Below are positions 51,301-59,343 of a stretch of DNA of 64,000 nucleotides, in pieces. The stretch is taken from contig JAFTUD010000002.1 in assembly GCA_017466455.1 (NCBI GenBank), forward strand, positions 1-64,000, given 5' to 3'. The notes beneath the pieces were generated by a model that was not told the DNA's origin, did no database searches, and saw nothing but the letters and a program-made list of their open reading frames with translations. This DNA comes from Clostridia bacterium. GTDB lineage: Bacteria > Bacillota_A > Clostridia > Oscillospirales > CAG-272. The number at the start of each line of letters is the position of its first letter. Position 1 is the first letter of the stretch. Position numbers and translations under genes: made by a program.

Positions 51301-51957
51301 ATGAAGCATATATCCCCATCAATTCTTGCAAGTGATATGCTTAATTTAGGCAAGGAAATTGAAAAAATAGAAAAAGCAGGCGCGACAATGGTCCACATTG
51401 ATATAATGGACGGCTCATTTGTGCCAAATATATCCTTTGGTATGCCTATTATTTCGGCAGTAAGGGGCTGTACTGACTTAATTCTTGATGTTCACGCAAT
51501 GATTGTTTCGCCCGATAAATATGTTGAGGATTTTATCAAATGCGGGGCTGATATTGTAACCTTCCATTTAGAGGCTCTTGATGAAAACGGCATTTTAAAA
51601 GCCATTGATTTGATAAAGAGCCATGGTAAAAGGGTTGGAATTTCCATAAAGCCCAAAACTCCCGCTAAGGCTGTGCTTCCATATGTTGAAAAGGTTGATA
51701 TGGTCCTAGTTATGACTGTTGAGCCGGGCTTTGGCGGTCAAAAATTTATGCAGGACACAATGCAAAAGGTAACTGAAATAAGAAATTATGCGACATCTAT
51801 TGGAAAAGAGCTTGATATTGAGGTAGATGGCGGAATTAACGATGAAACTATAAAAATCGCATCTGATGCAGGCGCAAATGTCTTTGTTTTGGGAACTGCA
51901 TTTTTCAAGAGTAAAGCTCCCCTGAGCGCAAGCGAGATTATCGCAAAAACGGAATAA
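51301..51957 (+). CDS. rpe: Ribulose-phosphate 3-epimerase
   Basis: The 218-residue protein has the TIM-barrel motifs ISPSILASDMLNLG, VHIDIMDGSFVPNISFG, LDVHAMI and VLVMTVEPGFGGQKFM. VDGGINDETI follows, including the metal-binding His and Asp residues. It interconverts ribulose- and xylulose-5-phosphate. The ATG at 51301 is preferred because AGAGGT lies before it; an open frame back to 51265 has no RBS. A VanZ-like gene follows after 1 nt. Confidence 0.96.
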   Translation: MKHISPSILASDMLNLGKEIEKIEKAGATMVHIDIMDGSFVPNISFGMPIISAVRGCTDLILDVHAMIVSPDKYVEDFIKCGADIVTFHLEALDENGILKAIDLIKSHGKRVGISIKPKTPAKAVLPYVEKVDMVLVMTVEPGFGGQKFMQDTMQKVTEIRNYATSIGKELDIEVDGGINDETIKIASDAGANVFVLGTAFFKSKAPLSASEIIAKTE

Positions 51958-51958
51958 T

Positions 51959-52438
51959 ATGAGAAAATCGATTGTTTTAACCCTGTCGTGGGCGTGCGTT
52001 TTGCTCACTATGATAATGATTTTTTGCTTTTCTGCCGAGGATGCCGAAAAATCAACGCAAACAAGCTCAGGCGTGATAGAGGATGTGCTTGATATTGTTT
52101 TACCAAAGGATGAAATTACACCCGAGGTAGTAAAAAAATATCAATTCCCGTTTAGAAAGGCAGCGCATTTTGGAATTTATATGCTACTTGGCTTTTCTCT
52201 TGCAAATGCGTTTTTATCAACAGTTAAAGGAAAAAAATACATTTCCTATATTTGTGCACTTGCTTGTGGCATTCTATACGCAATTCTCGACGAATGGCAT
52301 CAAAATTTTTCGGACGGTAGAGGGCCAAGCGCCAGGGATGTCCTGATCGACTCATCGGGCGCACTTGTCGGAATACTGATTTTTGTCCTGTTTATGTATA
52401 TTTTTAACCGTATTAAATCAAAAAAGCAAGAGCTATAA
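51959..52438 (+). CDS. VanZ-like membrane protein
   Basis: The 159-residue protein has four membrane segments. The VanZ-family pattern is clear: MIFCFSAEDAEKSTQTS, then FPFRKAAHFGIYMLLGFSLANA, CGILYAILDEWHQNFSDGRGPSARDVLIDSSGALVG. VanZ is linked to teicoplanin resistance, but most relatives have no known role. It starts 1 nt after rpe and ends in the shared terminator. Confidence 0.88.
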   Translation: MRKSIVLTLSWACVLLTMIMIFCFSAEDAEKSTQTSSGVIEDVLDIVLPKDEITPEVVKKYQFPFRKAAHFGIYMLLGFSLANAFLSTVKGKKYISYICALACGILYAILDEWHQNFSDGRGPSARDVLIDSSGALVGILIFVLFMYIFNRIKSKKQEL

Positions 52439-52471
52439 AAAGCAGATAATCAAGCGATTATCTGCTTTTTT
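52437..52471. terminator. Bidirectional terminator between VanZ-like and desulfurase genes
   Basis: A 15-bp perfect stem pairs 52437-52451 with 52456-52470 around AAGC. It serves both convergent genes and overlaps their ends. Confidence 0.92.
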
Positions 52472-53592
52472 AGTATATCAATAAGTGCGTCATAAAAGGA
52501 ATAAACCTCTTTTTGTGTGTTAAATAGACTAAATCCTATTCGCACCGCACCGAAATCACCTGTTTTTAGCTTTTTGTGGGCAAGCGGAGCGCAGTGAAAG
52601 CCCGTACGCACGCAAATGTCGCGCCTGTTAAGCTCATAGCCGATTTTAGCGCAGGAAATCCCCTTAACATTGAACATAAGTGTGTTTCCCGAATACTCGT
52701 TCATTTTATATACGGTTATTTGCTCATTTTTTCTCAGTAAATCAAGTGCGGTATTGTAAAGTCCTTCCTCATGCTCGCGAATTTTATTCATATTATAGCC
52801 TCTGAGCCATTTTAAACTCTCTCCAAAGCCCGCAATTAGCGGAGTTGATAAAGTCCCTGCCTCATATCGCTCGGGCAAAAAATCGGGCATTTCAAGGCTT
52901 AAAGAGGCAACACCCGTTCCACCCTCAATAATGGTGCGCCTTGATTTTTCGCTATTTAGGATTAAAACCCCCACTCCCTGCGGTCCGTAAAGCGCCTTGT
53001 GCGCAGGGAAGCAAAGCGCATCAATGTTCATCTCGGTCGTGCTTATTTCGTGTATTCCTGCACTTTGTGCGCCATCAACAATGAAAAATATTCCTCTTTC
53101 CCTGCAAAGCTCACCGATTTCCTTGATAGGAAGACGCCTTTCCCCAACATTTGATATGTGAGAGCATATTAGCATTGATGTATCATCAGTAATCTTTTGG
53201 TGAATGCTGTTTAAAATGTCCTCATTTGTTCCGTCAGTGCAAAAGAAGTCATAGGAGCAAAGCCCATCTCGTGAAAGCGCGGAAACAGGTCTTAATACCG
53301 CATTATGCTCAATATCGCTTAAAAGAATGTGGGAATGAGGCTTTAAGCTTGACTTTATCGCAATATTCAGAGCATAGGTCGTATTATAGGTGAAAATCAC
53401 ATTTTCAGGCTCACAAGAGAACATCTCGGCAATAATGGAGCGTGTTTCAAAAATCCTTTCTGCACTTTTCATAGACATAAAATGAGTGCTTCTGCCGGGA
53501 TTTCCGCAATAGCATTTTATACATCTTGAAATTTCCTCGGCAAGCAACGGTGGCTTGGGAAATGTCGTGGCTGGATTATCTAAATATATCAT
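52450..53592 (-). CDS. Cysteine desulfurase family protein (class V aminotransferase)
   Basis: The 380-residue protein starts MIYLDNPATTFPKP and has the PLP motifs TYNTTYALNIAI, DIEHNAVLRP and VDGAQSAGI. The Schiff-base Lys is K199 in FPAHKALYGPQGVG. A likely catalytic Cys stands in VRTGFHCAPLAHKKL. It is closest by pattern to the NifS-like group seen with DUF3343 proteins, not to housekeeping IscS. It probably supplies sulfur or selenium. The ATG at 53592 is chosen over a GTG at 53598 that overlaps AGGTG. It follows the DUF3343 gene directly. Confidence 0.87.
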   Translation of the reverse strand: MIYLDNPATTFPKPPLLAEEISRCIKCYCGNPGRSTHFMSMKSAERIFETRSIIAEMFSCEPENVIFTYNTTYALNIAIKSSLKPHSHILLSDIEHNAVLRPVSALSRDGLCSYDFFCTDGTNEDILNSIHQKITDDTSMLICSHISNVGERRLPIKEIGELCRERGIFFIVDGAQSAGIHEISTTEMNIDALCFPAHKALYGPQGVGVLILNSEKSRRTIIEGGTGVASLSLEMPDFLPERYEAGTLSTPLIAGFGESLKWLRGYNMNKIREHEEGLYNTALDLLRKNEQITVYKMNEYSGNTLMFNVKGISCAKIGYELNRRDICVRTGFHCAPLAHKKLKTGDFGAVRIGFSLFNTQKEVYSFYDALIDILKKQIIA

Positions 53593-53598
53593 ATACAC

Positions 53599-53814
53599 CT
53601 ACAATCTTATAATTTCGCTGTATTCAAGCTCCTTACCCCTTAAAGCATCTTGAACAGCCTGTAAATTCACACAGCTAAAGCTTATGCCATAGGCACAGCC
53701 CTTGTGGGTCATTTGTGGCTCAAGCCTTACAATTTCCGAGTCTATGCCTATTGCCAAGAGCGCTTTTTTCGCTTTAATTGAAAGAGTCATTGATTTTAAG
53801 GAAGCAACGCACAT
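53599..53814 (-). CDS. DUF3343-type putative sulfur/selenium carrier
   Basis: The 71-residue protein has the DUF3343 layout: an N-terminal strand-helix with SIKAKKALLAIGIDSEIVRLEP and a central MTHKGCAYGISF with the likely reactive Cys. A short helix follows (LQAVQDALRGKE). Proteins of this group sit next to cysteine desulfurases or YedF, and a carrier role for persulfide or selenide is proposed. RBS AAAGGGGGTGAT is unusually strong. Its stop codon is followed directly by the desulfurase start region. Confidence 0.82.
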   Translation of the reverse strand: MCVASLKSMTLSIKAKKALLAIGIDSEIVRLEPQMTHKGCAYGISFSCVNLQAVQDALRGKELEYSEIIRL

Positions 53815-53930
53815 ATTATCACCCCCTTTAGTATACTTAATTACATTATATGCGTAAATTAAATTTAGGGAAGTGAGGAATAGTCAATTTTATCTTGACT
53901 AAATTTTATATATGACTTGAAATGATATAA

Positions 53931-54092
53931 AAAATTGGACAAGACAAAATCCTTCAATACAATGTTTGTGTTAATGTTGCAAGTGATGATACAGGTTATG
54001 CTAACAAGTTAAATAATCCTTTTGAATATAAAATATATTCTTCTAAAACAATGGACATCTCAGGCGCATCAGTTGAATATGTAGCACAATAA
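53931..54092 (+). pseudogene. C-terminal remnant of an unknown gene
   Basis: The 331-bp gap holds a 53-codon open frame without a start codon or RBS. It reads IGQDKILQYNVCVNVAS, DDTGYANKLNNPFEYKIYSS and TMDISGASVEYVAQ, then TAA. Upstream in the same frame a stop occurs at 53928-53930. The composition is that of a real coding tail, and a terminator follows. I do not recognise the family. It could be what remains of a deleted surface or secreted protein gene. Nothing else coding is seen here. Confidence 0.45.
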
Positions 54093-54111
54093 GACCTATT
54101 TTAAAATAACA

Positions 54112-54141
54112 AAAACCACTCAATGGAAATTGAGTGGTTTT
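54112..54141. terminator. Terminator between the remnant and mgtE
   Basis: CCACTCAAT (54116-54124) pairs with ATTGAGTGG (54129-54137) around GGAA, with A and T runs on both sides. It can stop the mgtE transcript and any transcript from the remnant. Confidence 0.88.
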
Positions 54142-54145
54142 ATTT

Positions 54146-55534
54146 TTATAATCCCAAGATTGATGATGCAATATTGAAATAAATCAAAAGAGAAACCGCA
54201 TCAATAATAGTGGTGATAAACGGGCTTGCCATAACCGCAGGGTCAAAGCCGATACGCTTCGCAATAATCGGAAGCGTGCAACCAACGATTTTCGCAACGA
54301 TAACGACCAAAACCAAGGTAAGCGAAACGGTCAAGGCAACCTCAATCGTGATATTTGGGTTTTCAAATAGCAAATTATCAACAAGCATCATTTTAATAAA
54401 GTTAACAATGGCAAGTGATGCACTGCAAAGCAGAGAAACACGAAGCTCCTTAAATATAATGCTCAAAATATCGCCCATTCGGATTTCTTCAACTGCAAGA
54501 CCACGAATAATAGTAACCGATGATTGTCCGCCTGCGTTACCACCCGTACCCATAAGCATAGGGATAAAAGCGATAAGAGCAGTGCCGGCAATAGAGGCAA
54601 CAAGCTTGTCTTCAAAATATGTTATAATTGCGCCTGTAAATGTTGCCGATAGCATAAGAAGAAATAGCCACGGAATACGGTTTTTCCAAATTTCAAACAC
54701 GCTTGTGCTAAGATATGGCTTGTCAGAAGGGGTAATAGCTGCCATTTTCTCAACATCCTCGGTTGCTTCCTCCTCCAAGACATCAATAGCGTCATCGACG
54801 GTTACAATACCGACAAGCCTATTTTCCTTGTCAACAACGGGAAGTGCCAAAAGGTCATATTTACTCATTTCCTTAACAACGACCTCTTTGTCCTCATCAG
54901 TATGAGCGACAATCATATTTGTCTCCATAATATCGGAAATAATTTCGTCGTCCTCGGAAAGGAGAAGTGTTTTTGCGGTGATATAGCCCAAAAGCGTTCT
55001 ATCAGGCTTAGTTACATAGCAGGTGTAGATTGTTTCCTTATCAACACCCGTTCTTTTTATATGCTTTAAAGCGTCAGCAACGGTAATGCTCTCATTAAGT
55101 CGCACATATTCCGTTGTCATAATGCTACCGGCGGAGTCGTCGGGATATTTCAAAAGCTCGTTAATTACAAGCCTATCCTCAGGCGAGGAGTTCCTTATAA
55201 TACGCCTAACAACATTTGCAGGCATCTCCTCGATAATATCGACTGTATCGTCAATGTAAAGCTCATCTAAAATCTCTTTGATTTCCGTATCGGTAAAAGA
55301 GCTAAGCAAAAGCTCTTGATTTTCGCTTTCCATTTCAACGAATGCTTCGGCAGCCAAGTCCTTGGGCAGGACTCTAAACAAAAGACAAATTTTCTTGTCG
55401 GGAAATTCCTCAAGAACAAGAGCAATATCGGCAGGCTCCATCTCTTGAAGCAGTATTTTGAGGTCATAAAAGTTCTTTTCCTCTAAGAGTCTTTTAGCCT
55501 CATCAACAATTTCCATGAGTTCTTCAAGTTCCAT
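54146..55534 (-). CDS. mgtE: Magnesium transporter MgtE
   Basis: The 462-residue protein has the MgtE N-terminal domain (about 1-130, MEPADIALVLEEFPDKK) and two CBS domains (about 135-255; YPDDSAGSIMTTEYV, KYDLLALPVVDKENRLVGIVTVDDAID split). Five C-terminal membrane helices follow, with the pore motif PMLMGTGGNAGGQ and FDPAVMASPFITTI. In the family the N and CBS domains close the channel at high cytosolic Mg2+. RBS GGAGG (55543-55547) is paired in a hairpin, and an unusual leader with a short reading frame lies upstream. Confidence 0.96.
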   Translation of the reverse strand: MELEELMEIVDEAKRLLEEKNFYDLKILLQEMEPADIALVLEEFPDKKICLLFRVLPKDLAAEAFVEMESENQELLLSSFTDTEIKEILDELYIDDTVDIIEEMPANVVRRIIRNSSPEDRLVINELLKYPDDSAGSIMTTEYVRLNESITVADALKHIKRTGVDKETIYTCYVTKPDRTLLGYITAKTLLLSEDDEIISDIMETNMIVAHTDEDKEVVVKEMSKYDLLALPVVDKENRLVGIVTVDDAIDVLEEEATEDVEKMAAITPSDKPYLSTSVFEIWKNRIPWLFLLMLSATFTGAIITYFEDKLVASIAGTALIAFIPMLMGTGGNAGGQSSVTIIRGLAVEEIRMGDILSIIFKELRVSLLCSASLAIVNFIKMMLVDNLLFENPNITIEVALTVSLTLVLVVIVAKIVGCTLPIIAKRIGFDPAVMASPFITTIIDAVSLLIYFNIASSILGL

Positions 55535-55696
55535 TTTTTATACCTCCATTTAGATTGATGGAGGGCGAAAGGACAAATGCGTTAAAAGCAAAGCACGCAT
55601 ATGTCATTATTAAATTTAAATCGCCCTCGTGGGACATTAGTCAAGCTACTGACACCTGCGTCCATGATTTTAACTCCTTTCATTAAAAAATAGTAT
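55535..55696 (-). promoter_or_regulatory. mgtE leader RNA with two alternative hairpins
   Basis: Hairpin 1 pairs GAGGGCGA (55621-55628) with TCGCCCTC (55561-55568). It encloses an inner stem between 55595-55605 and 55572-55582 (10 of 11 pairs). Hairpin 2 pairs CCTCCAT (55558-55564) with ATGGAGG (55543-55549) and hides the mgtE RBS. The two share 55561-55564, so they exclude each other. The left arm of hairpin 1 lies inside the short leader reading frame. The design fits translational control by a translating or stalled ribosome. I saw no M-box core. Confidence 0.7.
55582..55665 (-). CDS. 27-residue leader peptide upstream of mgtE
   Basis: The short frame has AAAGGAG 8 nt before its ATG, a spacing as good as that of the main genes. 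The peptide begins MDAGVSSLTN, has VPRGRF in the middle and ends NNDICVLCF. It lies fully within the leader RNA, and its codons 13-15 (CGA GGG CGA) form the left arm of hairpin 1. It is too short to be an enzyme and most likely acts through its translation, like mgtL or other attenuator peptides. A CxxC at the end could also have a role. I do not know a described family with this sequence. Confidence 0.65.
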   Translation of the reverse strand: MDAGVSSLTNVPRGRFKFNNDICVLCF

Positions 55697-55702
55697 ATGT
55701 TA

Positions 55703-55731
55703 ATTATAAATAAATTCTACCTCAAAATCAA
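55703..55731 (-). promoter_or_regulatory. Promoter of the mgtE leader
   Basis: On the minus strand TTGATT (55726-55731), a 17-bp spacer and TATAAT (55703-55708). It overlaps the end of the YlbJ-like gene and places the RNA start near 55696. Confidence 0.72.
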
Positions 55732-56811
55732 TAGGATTTTCAAAAAAATCCTTCTAAGAATTAAAAATAGAGTAAATGTAGTGGCGAATATGAAAATCAA
55801 GTCCCAAAGGCCGATGCAAATTTTCTTAGTGTCAAGTATATTTATGGCAAGGCGTGATGGCTCAATTCCCGAAGCAAGCACATAAATAAGGCTACTAAAT
55901 CCGCACAATACCCCGTGAAAAAGCTTGAATATTATAAAGCGCATTTTGTCAAGCGGTAGCCCCTCGCAGGTGGAGAATATTTGAAAATGCACGCAAAGCC
56001 CGCCAAACCCAACACAAAAGCCCGTCATAAATGCGCAAGCTACTAAGTCGCCATACGAGGCGCTAAGAAATATCCCTTGCGAAAATTCTAAAATTATGCT
56101 AACAGTTAAGTAGAGAGGGGAGTCCTTTTTTATCCTAAAAAGGGAGAATAAATTTCCGCTAAAGCAGGAGAAAACCACGACAAAGGCACACATGGAAATT
56201 ATGGTTAAAGATGAGGTTGAAACCGCCCTGCAAAACGCGCTTGAAAATGAGGAATTATGGTGAGGCAAAATTAGTGCCGTATCATTAAATTTTGGGTGCT
56301 TTAAAATTAGCCTGCCGAGTAAAATTGAAATTAAAATTTGACTAAAAAATAGGTACACTCCGAAAATGGCGCTATCCCAAATTTTAACCCCCACGCACCC
56401 AACCAAAAATCCAACACCTGCATTAGAGGAGAGAATAACAGCGTTTGAAAATTCAACCTCGCTCCCACCAATTTTCTTAAATTTTTCCGAAATAATTTTC
56501 GCCCCTGAAACAAATCCGCATACAGAGCAAAGAAGCACCTCGAAAAAGTATTTTTTGCAAATGCCTAAAAGTCTGAAAAGACTATTATTGCATTTTGATA
56601 AAATTCCCGAAAAGTCGCATAAATAAAGGAGAAAAGAGAAAAACACCATGTAAATAAAAATTGATGGCACAAGATTTTCAAAGCAAAAAATCAAAGCGGA
56701 TTTTACCGCTAAATTTGTATTTTTTACATTTGTAAAAAATACAAATCCGATAAAAAACACCGTAAAAACGGGAGCATATTTCTTTAACACTGAAGTAATT
56801 ATTATCACCAA
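55717..56811 (-). CDS. YlbJ-like sporulation integral membrane protein
   Basis: The 364-residue protein has about eight to ten membrane segments and the nucleoside-recognition/gate-type layout of YlbJ. ENLVPSIFIYMVFFSFLLYL stands near the start and a Gly-rich CGFVSGAKIISEKFKKIGGSE near residue 100. Later segments include FMTGFCVGFGGLCVHFQIFS. YlbJ is a mother-cell protein needed for spore formation. The match is by pattern and by the divergent neighbours yqfC-yqfD. The start codon is uncertain: TTG at 56811 or GTG at 56808, both without a clear RBS. Confidence 0.6.
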   Translation of the reverse strand: MVIIITSVLKKYAPVFTVFFIGFVFFTNVKNTNLAVKSALIFCFENLVPSIFIYMVFFSFLLYLCDFSGILSKCNNSLFRLLGICKKYFFEVLLCSVCGFVSGAKIISEKFKKIGGSEVEFSNAVILSSNAGVGFLVGCVGVKIWDSAIFGVYLFFSQILISILLGRLILKHPKFNDTALILPHHNSSFSSAFCRAVSTSSLTIISMCAFVVVFSCFSGNLFSLFRIKKDSPLYLTVSIILEFSQGIFLSASYGDLVACAFMTGFCVGFGGLCVHFQIFSTCEGLPLDKMRFIIFKLFHGVLCGFSSLIYVLASGIEPSRLAINILDTKKICIGLWDLIFIFATTFTLFLILRRIFLKILLILR

Positions 56812-56861
56812 CTCATCATAGTATTTTACAAAGAAATTATATGTTGTCAGAGGGTGTATAA

Positions 56862-57137
56862 ATGCGTAAAAAACACATTAAAGAAATCATTTTTGATAAA
56901 TTTGACATTCCCCTATCGGGCATTGCCTCAATTCCAAATGCACAATTTGTTGGCGATTATGAGCTTAGCATTGACGCCTGCATAGGGGTCAAAAAATACG
57001 AGCCAAACGAGATAATAATTAGGGCGAAGGATTACCTTTTAAGGGTGAGTGGCTCGTCGCTAAATATGATGACCTTTTCGGGTGGACGGGTCACTATTCG
57101 CGGGTTTATTTCATCATATCAAATTGAGAAAATTTAA
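56862..57137 (+). CDS. yqfC: Sporulation protein YqfC
   Basis: The 91-residue protein has the YqfC pattern with FDIPLSGIASIPNAQFVGDYELSIDAC (split: FDIPLSGIASIPNAQF and GDYELSIDACIGV). KKYEPNEIIIRAKDYLLRVSG and a closing FSGGRVTIRGFISS follow. It is a sporulation-linked protein of unknown mechanism, encoded before yqfD and phoH in spore formers. RBS AGAGGGTG. yqfD starts 10 nt downstream. Confidence 0.9.
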   Translation: MRKKHIKEIIFDKFDIPLSGIASIPNAQFVGDYELSIDACIGVKKYEPNEIIIRAKDYLLRVSGSSLNMMTFSGGRVTIRGFISSYQIEKI

Positions 57138-57147
57138 CGAGGTCAAA

Positions 57148-58308
57148 ATGAAGCTTGGATACCTAAAAATAACAATCCCAAAGGAACATAAAAATTCGGC
57201 GATGAATGCAATTTTGCAAAATCAGCTTTCCTATAAAAGGGTGGAATTTACCCACGACAGCTCAATACAAATTACGATAAAAGCATCAATGCAGGATGAA
57301 TATAAAACGCTTTTTGAAAAAGAAGGGGTTTTAGCGACCTTTGGCAAAGTCGAGGGAGCTGTGGCATACCTTTCAAATTACAAGGCTCGTCTTGGTCTTA
57401 TAATAGGCGTTTTCATGGTGATTTTATCGGTTTATTGCTCCTCGCTCTTTATTTGGCGCATTGACATTGTGGGCAATGAAACACTTTCAAAGGAGGAAAT
57501 TTTAAGCATGCTTGAGGACTCCGAGTGCTATGTTGGCGCATTTATTCCAAAAATTAATTATGATAGCCTACATAACAGAGTCATATTAAATTCACCGAGC
57601 ATATCTTGGATTTCCGTCAACATAAAAGGAAATGTCGCTACCGTTATGATAAGAGAAAGCGAAAAAGAAAAACCGCAAGACAGTAGCGAATATGCAAACA
57701 TTGTGTCAAAATACGATGCCCAAATCGTTCTTGTCAAGCTCTTTGAGGGGGAAAAGAAGGTTTTTGTAGGCGATACGGTGAAAAAGGGCGATTTGCTAAT
57801 CTCGGGAATTATGGACTCACAATCGCTCGGCACTCGCTATGTTGAGGCAAAGGGGAGCGTTATGGGATATGTAAATAAGTCAATATCTGTCAAAATTCCG
57901 CTACAATATGAGAAAAAGGTCTATCAAAAAGACTCCTATATAGAAAAAAATATAAAAATTTTTAATAAATCTATAAAATTTTCTTTAAAGGGTAGAAATG
58001 AAGAGGCATTTTGTGATAAAATAATAAAAAGCAATCGTGTTAAGCTTTTTGGCAAAATTGAGGTGCCTATTGAGATAACTACAACGGAATATTTGCCGTA
58101 TGAATCTCAAGATGCCACCTATACCTATAACGAGGCTGTGGATATCGCATTTTCAAGGCTTAGAGAGGAGCTTGATATTGCATTAGCGGATGCACAGCTC
58201 ATTTCAAAAAGCATAAGAATATCTTATGATAGCGAAAATGTTTACATTGATTGCGACTTATATTGTATAGAGAGCATTGGAGAAAAAAATACATTTCATA
58301 TAAATTAA
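57148..58308 (+). CDS. yqfD: Sporulation protein YqfD
   Basis: The 386-residue protein has one membrane segment (about 88-108) and a POTRA-like region (WRIDIVGNETLSKEEILSMLE). A large extracytoplasmic part with SKYDAQIVLVKLFEGEKKVFVGDTVKKGD, LLISGI follows, as in YqfD. It is needed for stage IV of sporulation in relatives. The ATG at 57148 follows CGAGGT; an open frame from 57082 overlaps yqfC. phoH follows after 9 nt. Confidence 0.92.
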   Translation: MKLGYLKITIPKEHKNSAMNAILQNQLSYKRVEFTHDSSIQITIKASMQDEYKTLFEKEGVLATFGKVEGAVAYLSNYKARLGLIIGVFMVILSVYCSSLFIWRIDIVGNETLSKEEILSMLEDSECYVGAFIPKINYDSLHNRVILNSPSISWISVNIKGNVATVMIRESEKEKPQDSSEYANIVSKYDAQIVLVKLFEGEKKVFVGDTVKKGDLLISGIMDSQSLGTRYVEAKGSVMGYVNKSISVKIPLQYEKKVYQKDSYIEKNIKIFNKSIKFSLKGRNEEAFCDKIIKSNRVKLFGKIEVPIEITTTEYLPYESQDATYTYNEAVDIAFSRLREELDIALADAQLISKSIRISYDSENVYIDCDLYCIESIGEKNTFHIN

Positions 58309-58317
58309 GGAGCTTTT

Positions 58318-59343
58318 ATGCTTGAAAGGACATTAAATACACCTACTCCCGAAATAACAAGCGTTGTTTTTGGACCGTTTGACATTCATGTGAAGACTAT
58401 TGAGAGAGAATTTTCCGTAAAAATTGTCAATCGCCCTTCAAATAATGAAATCGGAGATTGTATAACAATAAGCGCCGATAACGAGCAAGGCGTCAAGGAC
58501 GCATATGAGGTGCTTTTATATCTCGTGAAAATGGCGTCACTTAACACCATGGTGACCGAGCAAAGCGTTGATTATGCGATTTCAATGGTTAAAGACGGAA
58601 ATATAAACGATCTTAATCAGCTTGACGATGATTGCTTTTTTGTTAGCGCAAAGGGAAGGCCGATAAAGGCAAAGACCGTAGGTCAAAGAAAATATGTCAA
58701 TGCAATCCAAAAAAATACTATCACCTTAGGTCTTGGTCCTGCAGGAACGGGAAAAACCTTTTTGGCAGTCGCAATGGCAGTAAAGGCACTTAGAAATAAG
58801 GATGTATCAAGGATAATTCTTACTCGCCCCGCAGTTGAGGCGGGAGAGAGGCTTGGCTTCCTGCCGGGAGATTTGCAAAGTAAAATTGATCCCTATCTAA
58901 GACCGCTTTATGATGCCTTGTATGAAATGCTCGGCTTTGAAAGCTGTGCTAAATATATGGAAAAAATGACAATAGAGATTGCACCGCTTGCTTATATGAG
59001 AGGTAGGACGCTTGACGACTCGTTTATTATTCTTGATGAGGCGCAAAACACCACTCCCGAGCAAATGAAGATGTTTCTTACCCGCCTTGGCGTAGGCTCA
59101 AAGGTGGTTGTTACGGGTGACCTGTCTCAAACAGACCTGCCCGACGGTAAGAAAAGCGGTCTTTCCGAGGCGGTGAAAATTTTAATGGATATAGAAGGCA
59201 TAGCAATACACACATTTTCCGATAAGGATGTTGTAAGACACAGACTTGTTCAAAAGATTATACTTGCTTATGACAAATACGAAAAGGAAAGAAAAGATAG
59301 CATAAATTCAAATAATTCTAAGCGAAGAGGAGCTAAAAAATGA
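58318..59343 (+). CDS. phoH: PhoH-like ATPase
   Basis: The 341-residue protein has Walker A LGPAGTGKTFLAVAMAV at about 140-148 and RPAVEAGERLGFLPGDL. DDSFIILDEAQNTTPEQMKMFLTR and GDLSQTDLPDGKKSGL follow, all typical of PhoH. An N-terminal KH-like part comes first. It is an RNA/ATP-binding protein whose gene is usually beside ybeY, and a role in RNA processing is assumed. RBS AAGGAG. It overlaps ybeY by ATGA. Confidence 0.95.
   Translation: MLERTLNTPTPEITSVVFGPFDIHVKTIEREFSVKIVNRPSNNEIGDCITISADNEQGVKDAYEVLLYLVKMASLNTMVTEQSVDYAISMVKDGNINDLNQLDDDCFFVSAKGRPIKAKTVGQRKYVNAIQKNTITLGLGPAGTGKTFLAVAMAVKALRNKDVSRIILTRPAVEAGERLGFLPGDLQSKIDPYLRPLYDALYEMLGFESCAKYMEKMTIEIAPLAYMRGRTLDDSFIILDEAQNTTPEQMKMFLTRLGVGSKVVVTGDLSQTDLPDGKKSGLSEAVKILMDIEGIAIHTFSDKDVVRHRLVQKIILAYDKYEKERKDSINSNNSKRRGAKK

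Noticed and set aside
55561..55680. M-box (ykoK) magnesium riboswitch before mgtE
   Set aside because: The expected conserved M-box segments were not found by eye. The region instead shows a short frame and alternative hairpins. A covariance search would settle it.
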